Assembly (NCBI GenBank): GCA_020847735.1
Contig: JADLBL010000020.1
Coordinates: 1 to 64,000 of the forward strand
Source: Candidatus Eisenbacteria bacterium
Lineage (GTDB): Bacteria; Eisenbacteria; RBG-16-71-46
Direction: 5' to 3'
Length of the DNA stretch: 64,000 nucleotides
Shown: positions 45,693 through 55,000 of the stretch, piece by piece
Position numbering within the stretch: the stretch's first letter is position 1
How the letters are laid out: each line of letters opens with the position of its first letter
The notes under the pieces: model-generated
Databases searched by the model: none
Seen by the model: the letters and a program-made list of their open reading frames with translations, nothing else
Told to the model about the DNA's origin: nothing
Made by a program: the position numbers and the translations under genes

Positions 45693-46430
45693 GTGGGACG
45701 GGCGCGCGAGGTCCGCGTCGCCCTGTGGACGACATCGCGTCCGTGGCCGGACCGCGTCCCGGCGGAAAGCCGCGTCGTCGTGGTGGACGTCCTGCGCGCG
45801 ACCTCCACGCTGAGCGTCGCGCTCGCGAACGGGGCCTCGCGGATCGTGCCGCTGACCGACACGGCCGAGGCGCTGGCGCGCCGCGACGCCGATCCCGGAT
45901 CGCTGGCGTGCGGCGAGCGCGACGGGCGCATCGTGCCCGGGTTCGACCTCGGCAACTCGCCGTTCGAGTACGCGCCCGGGCGGGTCCGCGGGCGCACGCT
46001 CTACTTCGCGTCCACGAACGGCTCGTGGGCGATGCGCCACGCGGCCTCCCGGGATTCACGTGGGGACGGCTGGACGCTCGGGTCGTTCGTGAGCGCGAAC
46101 GCCACGCTCGAGGGCGTCGCGAACGACGCGGAGGTGTTCGTCGCGTGCGCGGGCAAGGATGGGCGCTTCGCGCTCGAGGACGCGGCCTTCGCCGGCTGGC
46201 TGTGCGCGCGGCTGGCCGAACGGGGAGCGAGGCCCGCCAACGACGCCGCGCGCTTCGCGCTCACGCTCGCGCCCCGCGACGAGACCGAGATCCGCGCCCT
46301 CGTCGAGGGCTGCTCGCACGGCCGCTACCTGCGCTCGCTGGGTTCCGAGTTCGCGCGCGACGTCGAGTTCTGCTCGCGTCTCGACGTCGTCGGCGGGGCC
46401 CGCACGCCGGAGTCCGCGGCCCAGACTTGA
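45693..46430 (+). CDS. comB: ComB family 2-phosphosulfolactate phosphatase-like protein
   Basis: A 245-residue protein of the ComB family (phosphatase in archaeal coenzyme M synthesis). VVVVDVLRATSTL, GNSPFEY, STNGSWAM and ACAGKDGRFALEDAAFAG are family signatures. No other coenzyme M genes lie here, and bacterial members occur widely without the pathway, so the substrate is open. GTG 45693 lies 6 bp after accC; it converges with lptG (7-bp gap). Confidence 0.88.
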   Translation: MGRAREVRVALWTTSRPWPDRVPAESRVVVVDVLRATSTLSVALANGASRIVPLTDTAEALARRDADPGSLACGERDGRIVPGFDLGNSPFEYAPGRVRGRTLYFASTNGSWAMRHAASRDSRGDGWTLGSFVSANATLEGVANDAEVFVACAGKDGRFALEDAAFAGWLCARLAERGARPANDAARFALTLAPRDETEIRALVEGCSHGRYLRSLGSEFARDVEFCSRLDVVGGARTPESAAQT

Positions 46431-46437
46431 GCGGTGC

Positions 46438-47517
46438 TCAGCGCCGCTGGGCCTGCACCATCATGTACAGGCCGATGCCGCCGAACAGGATGTCGCCCAT
46501 CCAGGCGGCCACGTACGGCGGCAGGGAGCCGTAGTGCCCGAGCGCCTGGCCGGCGCGCATGACGCCGTAGTAAAGGAACGAGATGGCGATCGAGAGCCCG
46601 AAGCCGAGCGCCGCGCTCTGCGTGCGCAGCCGCGTCGCCAGCGCGCCGCCGATCAGCACGACGACCAGGCAGATGAGCGGAAACGCGAGCTTGAGGTGCA
46701 GGTCCACGAGATAGTTCGAGACGCGCGCGCCGCTCGCGCGCAGCCGCTCGACGTACTCGCGCAGCTCGAAGAAGTTCATCTGGTCGGGCCGCGCCGCCTC
46801 CTTGGCGAAGTCCTCCGGACGTTCGGCGAGCCCGTTCACGGCCATGCGCTGGAAGGGTTCCGCCTGCTCGCGTCCGCCCACGAACGTGCGCACGAAGCCC
46901 GAGACGAACACCCAGCGGGAGCCGTCCCAGCTCGCCTCGGCGGCGTCGATGCGGCGCACGAGCTGACCGGAACGGAACTCCTGGAGCGAGACCTCGTGCA
47001 TGCGCTGCTCGGGCACGACGTACAGCCGCGCGTACCAGATCCGGCCACCCTCGCCGAGATACGTGAGATTCGGGCGCTCGACGCCGCGGGTGTTCGTGAT
47101 CTGCTGGATGCCGCGGTTGTAGATCTCGTCACGGGCCCGCGTCGCGGGCGGAACGACCCACTCGCCGAGCAGCAGCGAAAGCACCACGCAGCCGATCGCG
47201 ACACCGAACACCGGGCGCATGATGCGCACGAGCGACAGTCCCGAGGCGCGCATCGCGGTCAGCTCGCCGAACTTGTTGAGCTGGCCGAGGGCGAGGAACG
47301 TCGCCAGCAGCAGCGCCACCGGCAGCATCTTGACGACGATGTCGGGGGCGAGGTTCAGGTAGTAGGCGAGCACGAGGTGGAACGCCGCGCGGTGATCGAG
47401 GAACACGTCGATCTTCTCGATGACGTCCACGACCACGAAGATGACGATGAACCCGAGCAGGCCGAGCGCCAGGTACCCGGCGAACTCGCGCAGCACGTAG
47501 CGGTCGAGAATCCTCAC
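46438..47517 (-). CDS. lptG: LPS export permease LptG
   Basis: A 359-residue inner-membrane permease of the LptB2FGC exporter that lifts LPS from the inner membrane. Three N-terminal helices, a periplasmic beta-jellyroll domain in the middle and three C-terminal helices are seen (start VRILDRYVLREF, RASGLSLVRIMRP coupling helix). GTG 47517 overlaps the stop of lptF by 4 nt. Shorter jellyroll than in lptF, as expected for LptG. Confidence 0.93.
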   Translation of the reverse strand: MRILDRYVLREFAGYLALGLLGFIVIFVVVDVIEKIDVFLDHRAAFHLVLAYYLNLAPDIVVKMLPVALLLATFLALGQLNKFGELTAMRASGLSLVRIMRPVFGVAIGCVVLSLLLGEWVVPPATRARDEIYNRGIQQITNTRGVERPNLTYLGEGGRIWYARLYVVPEQRMHEVSLQEFRSGQLVRRIDAAEASWDGSRWVFVSGFVRTFVGGREQAEPFQRMAVNGLAERPEDFAKEAARPDQMNFFELREYVERLRASGARVSNYLVDLHLKLAFPLICLVVVLIGGALATRLRTQSAALGFGLSIAISFLYYGVMRAGQALGHYGSLPPYVAAWMGDILFGGIGLYMMVQAQRR

Positions 47518-48923
47518 GCCGCGGCCCCGGGGGCGACGGGAGGTGCGCCGGGCGGCCGCCGGCGGTGCCGTTCCCGCCGGTGCCAGGGCAGGCGGATGTC
47601 GCACGCGCGGGCGGTCAGGTCCAGACCGAGCAGCCCGAGCAGGATGTTCGCCAGCCAGATGGCCAGCCACGGCGGCAGCCACAGGCGGTTGGCGAGATCC
47701 TCGCCGCCGATCAGGCAGACGTAGTAGAAGAGGAAGAAGCCGATCGAGACGAACGCGATCGCCGGCCCGCCGCGCCGCACGCGCATGCCGATGGGCGCGC
47801 CGATCAGCACGAACACCACGCACGCCGCCGGCAGCGCGAACTTCTTGTGCACCTCGACGGACAGGCTCGCCATGCGCCGCCGCAGCCCCTCGCGTTCCAT
47901 GCGCCAGAGGTCCGCGTCCATGCGCAGGTCGGGGTGGCGCTCGAGCACCGGCTCCAGCGGATCGCCGTGGTGGAACAGCGCCGAAATCGCCAGCCCGGGC
48001 CGGGCCGCGAGCGGCGCCCGTTCCGGCGCGAGGCGCTCGAGGTCCGCGCCCGGAACGCCGGCCGCCCGGAAGCGCAGGCGGCGCTGCTCGAGCGAGCGCA
48101 GGTACTGCGCTTCGACCTCGCCGCGCTCGTCCAGCAGGGCGCGCGCGCTCTTCTCGCGATCGCCGCGCGAGTTCCGCATCGTCCGCTCGAGCATGCCGCC
48201 GGCTCCCTGGACATAGATGACGTGACGCTTGAAGACGAGGCGATGGTAGCGGCGCGGGCCGTCGGCCTCGGGCGGGATCTCGTGGATCTCGCCGTTGGAA
48301 AGCTCGATCACCGCGGTGTGCCCGTCGGGCGTGTAGCGCAGGTAGCCGCTGCGGGCGAGGATCGTGGTGGGCGGCCCGCCGGGGTTCATCTGGTAGATGG
48401 TCACGCCGCGCATCTCGTTGGTGCGGCCGTTCACCGACTTCACGATCAGGTTGTAGCCGGGCAGGTCGGTGATGAACACGCCTTCCTGCAGCTTGACGGT
48501 CGGGCGCATCCGCTGGATGTCCACCAGCAGGTTGGCGAACGCGTGGTTCGCGTCCGGGTAGACGTAGTTGTTGAACAGCGTCAGGCCGACCGCGAGCACC
48601 CCGGCCGCGACCAGGGACGGCACGATCACCCGGAAGAGGTGGACCCCGCTCGCCCTCAGGGCCGTGACCTCGTTGTCCTGGGACAGCCGCCCGAACGCCA
48701 TCAGCTCGGCCACCAGCACCGCGCAGGGCACCGACAGGACGATCACGAACCCCAGCGAGAGCGCAAACAGCTGCAGCACCGCCGCGACCGGGACCCCCCG
48801 GTTGATGACCAGGTCCAGGTAGTCGAAGAGCACGTCCATCTCGAGGATGAACGTGATCACCCCGAACCCGAGGAGAAAGGGAACCAGGTGCTGCCTCAGG
48901 ATGTACCACGAGAGGATCCTCAC
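47514..48923 (-). CDS. lptF: LPS export permease LptF
   Basis: A 469-residue permease, partner of LptG. N-terminal helices (VRILSWYILRQHLVPFLLGF), the coupling helix NEVTALRASGVHLFRVIVPS and C-terminal helices are present. Longer than the usual 360-400 because of about 90 extra residues in the periplasmic part (EKSARALLDERGEVEAQ...), probably a coiled coil, and a Pro/Arg tail. GTG 48923 has TAGATT 8 nt upstream and no ribosome site, so leaderless start is likely. Confidence 0.93.
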   Translation of the reverse strand: MRILSWYILRQHLVPFLLGFGVITFILEMDVLFDYLDLVINRGVPVAAVLQLFALSLGFVIVLSVPCAVLVAELMAFGRLSQDNEVTALRASGVHLFRVIVPSLVAAGVLAVGLTLFNNYVYPDANHAFANLLVDIQRMRPTVKLQEGVFITDLPGYNLIVKSVNGRTNEMRGVTIYQMNPGGPPTTILARSGYLRYTPDGHTAVIELSNGEIHEIPPEADGPRRYHRLVFKRHVIYVQGAGGMLERTMRNSRGDREKSARALLDERGEVEAQYLRSLEQRRLRFRAAGVPGADLERLAPERAPLAARPGLAISALFHHGDPLEPVLERHPDLRMDADLWRMEREGLRRRMASLSVEVHKKFALPAACVVFVLIGAPIGMRVRRGGPAIAFVSIGFFLFYYVCLIGGEDLANRLWLPPWLAIWLANILLGLLGLDLTARACDIRLPWHRRERHRRRPPGAPPVAPGAAA

Positions 48924-48931
48924 GGCCGAGC

Positions 48932-48937
48932 AATCTA
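48932..48937 (-). promoter_or_regulatory. -10-like TAGATT, leaderless lptF
   Basis: GTTAGATT ends 8 nt before the GTG at 48923. It is divergent from the sprA promoter. Confidence 0.4.
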
Positions 48938-49041
48938 ACCCGCCCCGTTCGGAAGCCGCCACTCGAATGGGCGGTTTCACCATGTCCGGCCAGGAGCTGC
49001 GAGACGAGGCAAATGCTTTGACCCCGGCTTCACGGCGCTGC

Positions 49042-49047
49042 TACGGT
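49042..49047 (+). promoter_or_regulatory. -10-like TACGGT before the sprA leader ORF
   Basis: GCTACGGT ends 6 nt before an ATG at 49054 that opens an 11-codon frame. This matches the leaderless pattern and places the sprA transcript start at about 49054. Confidence 0.4.
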
Positions 49048-49053
49048 CGCCCG

Positions 49054-49089
49054 ATGCGCGTGCTTCCCGCTGGCCCGCGTCACGCCTGA
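49054..49089 (+). CDS. 11-codon leader ORF before sprA
   Basis: ATG 49054 to TGA 49087-49089 encodes 11 residues (MRVLPAGPRHA), in the same frame as sprA, whose ATG follows 4 nt after the stop. Reading by ribosomes that start at a leaderless 5' end would finish here and restart at 49093, giving translational coupling. Alternatively the TGA is a mutation or base error within a slightly longer sprA signal peptide with a basic N-terminus. Confidence 0.35.
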   Translation: MRVLPAGPRHA

Positions 49090-49092
49090 CGC

Positions 49093-52000
49093 ATGCTCGC
49101 TTCGCTGACGCTGCCCGCGCTGGCGTTCCTGATGGGCATTTCCGGCATTCCGGGGCTGAACGCGCTGCCCGGGTTGCGAAAGGCTCTCCGGCACAAGCCG
49201 CCGCCGGCCGCCGCCGACTCGCTGCCGCCGCCCTGGAAGTCCGCCTCGCGCCTGGCGGTGGAGCACGACTTCCTCAAGCCGGGGATTCCGGCGTTCGGGG
49301 CTCCGGGCGCTTCCCTGACGATCGTCCCGACCCTCGATCCACGCCGCCTGATCGTCCGCGTGGACCCCGACTCGGGCGTCTACAAGAGCGACGTCGAGGT
49401 GGGCGACCTGCGGCTGGGGATCGGCTACCGCGCGCCGCTGTCGGGCTTCGCGGCGTCGGCCATGCAGCGGAAGTTCAGCCAGCGCTGGATGGAGCGCTCG
49501 CGCAAGGACGTCAACTCGCTCGGCGCTTCCACGCCGGCCACGCACACTGGCGTGCAGCTCCGCCTGCCGGTCGCGCTTCCGACGCCGATCCAGAGCCTGC
49601 TCGGCCCGGGCGGCCCGGCGCTCAATGTCTCGGGAGCCGAGAACATCCGCATCTCGGGGACGAGCAACTGGACGAACCAGCAGACGGGCCTGCTCGGCCA
49701 GCGCCGCTCGCTGTTCCCTTCGCTCGACATGCAGCAGGACCTCGACATCCGCCTCGAGGGTCAGCTTTCGGACCGCGTGAAGGTGAACCTGCTGCAGAAC
49801 TCGGCGAACCAGGTGCCGCTCGCGAACCGCATCGCGATCAACTACCGCGGCGACGAGGACGATCTCGTGCAGGCCCTCGACCTGGGCAACACGAGCCTGT
49901 CGCTGCCGGGCACGCAGTACGTCTCGTACAGCGGCCGGAACGAGGGATTGTTCGGCGTCAAGCTCGCGACCCGCTACGGACCGCTCGACTTCACGGCGCT
50001 GGCGAGCAAGCAGGAAGGACGCAGCGAACGCGCGAGCTATTCGGGCGGCGGCGCCTCGCGCACCCCGCAGATGCTGGCCGACTACGACTACGTCAAGGGT
50101 CAGTACTTCCTGCTCTACGACCCCAACCTGCCGAATCCCAACGCGCCGGGCCTGCCGTCCGTCTACCGGGTGGACGACACGTCCATCCAGCTCTACCTGG
50201 ACGACGGCAACTACGGCAACGACACGAACACGCTTCCCGGTCGGGCGGTCGTGGACCCGCTGCGGGCGCTGCTCGGCGGCCGCTATGCAGGCACGCCGAC
50301 CGACACCGCCGGTTTCCGCGGACGATTCGACCTGCTCAAACCCGGCCCGACCGCCGACTACGAAATCCTGTCCGACTATTACCTGTTCAACGGATTCGCC
50401 TACAAGATCATCCGCCTGCGCCAGCCGATCGTGACCAACAGCAACGCCTGCCTCGCCGTCACCTACACGGCGACCCCGCTCGACCTTTCGGGCAACGTGA
50501 TCGGCGCGCCGATCCGGGTGGGCGGGGACACGGTCTCGACGGCCGGCCCCGACCAGGGTTTCGTCCTGCTCAAGATGCTGAGGGTGCCCCGCAACAAGCA
50601 AACACCGCAGGACCCGGCCAATCCGAGCGTTTCCCTGTACGCACCCGACGGCATGTTCGAGCCGGTGCGCGAGCTGGAGATGAAGAACTTCTACCAGCTG
50701 AACGGCTTCGGCATCGATCCGACGACGTTCTCGATGCAGATCCAGCAGGGACGGAACGATCCGCCCGACAACTTCGCGTCGCTCGGGGACTCGCTGGTGA
50801 GCTACATCGAGCTCGCCGGCCTCGACAACGTCAATGAGAGCGTCTCGCCGCCCGTGAAGGGGCACGATCTCAAGGTGGACGGCACGCTCAACACCGGCGG
50901 TTCGCTCAAGTCCTCGACGCGTTACTTCGTGGACTACAAGAACGGCATCCTGTTCTTCCCGGACCCGCGACCGTTCGCGCCGCGCGTCGCGCCGGCGGAC
51001 TCGCACTACTTCGATCAGGTGATGGACTTCAACGCGAACCGGCGGATGCGATTCGACGGCCCGTCCGACAGCACGAACGCGGCGAACCGCGACATCTACG
51101 ACAAGTACAGCCTGCAGTCGACCGACGCGGCGTACTACCTGGCCCTCGACTACGCGGCGCAGCGGGGTGGCGGCGAGATCTCGCTGGGCAAGGGTTCGAT
51201 CCTCGAAGGCACCGAGGTCGTGACGGTGAACGGCGAGCGCTGGACGCGCGACCGCGACTACACCATTGACTACGACCTCGGCCGGTTGTCGCTCAAGCGC
51301 CAGCTCGGCCCCACCGACCAGCTGAGCGTGGATTACTCCTACGCGCCGCTCTTCCAGCAGGCGTCGAAGACGCTCCTCGGCAGCGCGTTCCGGCTCGAGG
51401 GCCGCAACCGCAGCCTCGGCGGCGCGCTGCTCTACGAGAGCAAGGGGGCCCAGGACCTGCGGCCGCGACTCGGAGAAGAGCCTTCGCGCACGCTGATCAC
51501 CGACCTCAACACCGAGTGGCGCTTCAAGCCCGAGTTCCTCACCCGGCTGGTGGACCGGCTGCCGGGTGTTCGCACGACCACGCCCTCGGAGTTCAACGTC
51601 CAGGCCGAAGTCGGCGCCTCGTTCCCCAACCCGAACACGCGCAACGAGGTTTTCCTCGACGACATGGAGGGCGTCCGCGACGCCGTCTCGCTGTCGCTCT
51701 CGCCGCTCAGCTGGAAGTACGCGAGCCCGCCGCTCATCGCCGACGCCGGCGACATCGTCTCGGGCGTCGCCACCATCTCGCGCTCGATCCTCGCCGACAC
51801 CACGCAGGGCCGGCACCTGCGCAATGCCGAGCTCCGCTGGTATCAGCCGCCCAACTACGTGAAGGAAGGCAACCTCAAGCCGACGCTCGAGGAGGCGCAG
51901 GGCTCGAAGAATCCGCGCCAGGTCCTCGCGTTGACCGTGCCGAAGCGGCCGGCGAATGCGCTGCCGAGCGACAAGCTGTGGGCGGGGCTGACCTACCCGC

Positions 52001-55000
52001 TCGATCAGGTCGGCATCGACCTGTCACGCGCGCAGTTCATCGAGGTCTGGGTGAACGACTTTCGCGACCAGCACGTGCCCGGCACGACCGTGCCGCGCAT
52101 CCGGGGCGATCACGTCAAGCTGCACATCGACCTCGGCGTCGTGAGCGAGGACCAGATGCGCGCCCCCAATCGGCTCCCCGACGGCCGGCTGCAGAGCGAG
52201 GACCAGGTTCCGCGCGACCGGCAGCTGGTCGTGGCCGGCGGCACCGACGAGGACACGGGCTACGACGGCATCAAGGACGAGGACGAGCGCGCGCGCGTCC
52301 AGAGCGGCGCCGCCGTAAGGGCGGACCTGACGACGGCGAGCGACACGGATCCCGAGGGTGACGACTACAAGGACCCGGACGACCGCTTCCACGACATCGA
52401 CCCGCGCAAGTTCACCTTCACCAACGGCAGTGAAGGCAACAAGCGGCTGCTTCCCTACCCCGAGACGGAGGACCTGAACCTCAACGAGCTCGTGGACCAG
52501 GACGAGGCCTACTACGAGTACACGATCGCCCTCGACGACACGAGCCGCTACCTCGCCACCGACGTCTATCGCGACTTCGCGAACGACCCGAAGGTGGTGA
52601 CCCCGGTCTATCCCGACAACGGCTGGCGGCGCTTCCGCATCCCCATCCACGACGAGCAGCGCGTGCAGTTCGGGGTGCCCGACCTGTCGATCGCCCGGAA
52701 CGTGCGCGTCTGGATCGAGGACCTGCAGAAGCCCGACGAGTCGCAGGTGGCCGGCGAGAACGAGGTGCGTCCGCTGCTGCTGATCGGCGGCATCGACATC
52801 GTCGGCAGCCGCTGGCTCGCGAGCGACCTGACGCCGCGGCAGCGGGACACGACCAACACCACGGTGACGCTGAACTCGGTGAACTCGCTCGACGACGCGG
52901 ACGTGTACGTCTATCCGTTCGACCCGGGCGAGACGCGCAACGGCAACCAGGCGCTGACGCGCCGCGAGCAGTCCATGCGGCTCGAATTCACCGAGCTGGC
53001 GCCGGACGACACGCTCGAGGCCTACCGCACGTTTTCGCTGGACGAGAACTACAGCCGCTACGGCGCGCTGAGCTGGTACGCGACCGGCTTCGGGATCGAG
53101 AACTACCGCGACCAGCCGAACGACCGGCTCTTCTACTTCGTGCGGTTCGGGACCGACGAGAAGGGTGACAACTACTACGAGGTCAAGCGTCGCGTGCCCG
53201 CCTCGGTGCGGGACACGCTGCGGCAGTGGGTGGGTTCGCCGGTGCGCGCCGACCTCGCGGCCATCGCCAACCTCAAGCTGAACGGCGACTACCCGACGAT
53301 CGCGCCGTTCCTGTACCGCGTGCCCTACGGCGCGGACGGCGACTCGATCATCATCAAGGGCCGCCCGTCGTTCACCCGATTGCGACGCATCTCGTTCGGA
53401 CTCATCAACGGCTCGGACGCTTCGCCCTCCGGCCCGGTCACGTACCCCGCCGGCGAACTGTGGTTCGACGAGCTGCGCGCCGTGGACGTCGCCAAGGACG
53501 TCGGCTACGCGAATCGCCTGCTCGTCAACGGCCGGCTCGCGAACCTGATGACCTACAACGTCTCGTGGAACACGCTCGACGCGAACTTCCTGAGCGTCGG
53601 CCAGACGCGCGGCAGCGGCAGCCGCACCTCGAGCCTGGCGATCACCTCGTCCATGGACCTGCACCGCTTCTTCGAGGGCACGGGCATCGTGCTGCCGGTG
53701 ACGGCGAGCTGGACACGGAACGTCTCGCGGCCTCGTTTCAGCGCCGGAGACGACGTCGTGCGCACCGGCCGTCAGCAGGAGTTGAGCGAGACCGGCTCGC
53801 AGTCGCGCACGATCTCGACCTCCTACACGCGCAACTGGAGCCAGCGCGCGAATCCCATTCTCCGCTACACGCTCGCCGGCCTGACCGCGAACATCGCCCG
53901 CACCGAGACCGACAGCCACAACCCGACCGGCGGTGGGAACTCGGCGAGCACCAACGCGGGCGTCAGCTGGAACATCGCGCCGAGGTCGCTGCTGGCGCTC
54001 GGCCACAAGGGCCTGCCGTTCAAGCTCTACCCGCTGCCCGAGCGCGTGTTCTGGACCTACACCGTTTCGCAGACGAACAGCGAGTCCTACACGCTCGCGC
54101 CCGACGGCTCGGGGCGGCGCATTCCGAGCGCGAACACCAGCGGCCGCATCGCGGGTCTGACCTTCGGCGCCGATACGCGGCCCATCGAACTGCTGCGCCA
54201 CCACATCGAAGGGCAGCGCGCCCTGAGTCTGGTCGGCGTACCGCTGGATCACCTCGGCTTCATCAACTTCGGCCGGCTGACGCAGTGGCGCCAGAGCCTC
54301 GATGCGAGCTGGGCCGCGCAGCGGGGAAGCGCCTGGCTGCGGCCGTCGCTGCGCTGGAGTTCGAACTACAGCCAGAACAACGATCTGCTTTCCGAAAACC
54401 TGTCGGTGCACGCCATCCAGAACGGCCAGAACATCCAGGTGAACTGGACGCTGCCCTTCGACCAGCTGCGCGGCGCGTCCGCGAATCCGGCCGGAAGGCA
54501 GTACGTGCCGCCCGCCGCCAGCGCCCGCCCGCCGGTGCAACGCCCGCCGGCCGGCGCCGAGCAGGGTCCCATCGGCTCGACTCCGGCGGACAGCTCCGGC
54601 ACCTCGCCCTCGGGCGCCGCCGGCCCCGACTCGCTCGGAGCGCCCGCGGCGCCCGGACAGCCGGGCCCCGCCGATTCGACGGGCGCGGGAGCCCCGGGCG
54701 GATCCGCGATCGGCACGGGCGCTCCGGCGGCCGCGGACAGCGCGCACGCGTCGCCGGCGAAGCCGCCGAGGCCGAGCTTCCGGCTGCCGGGCTTGCGCGA
54801 TCTGCTCGCGCGCGTCGGGCAGGTGCAGACCGATCTGTCCCTCAACCGCTCGAGCAGTTACTCGCGCATGCTCGGCATGCCCGGTCCGCTCTACCTGTTC
54901 GGACTGTCCGAGAACCCGGGGCTCGAGGACAGCACCGGGCGCGTCCGTGAGGTCAACGGCAACGCGATCTCGACCGGCCTCGACTGGCGGCTGAACGCGC

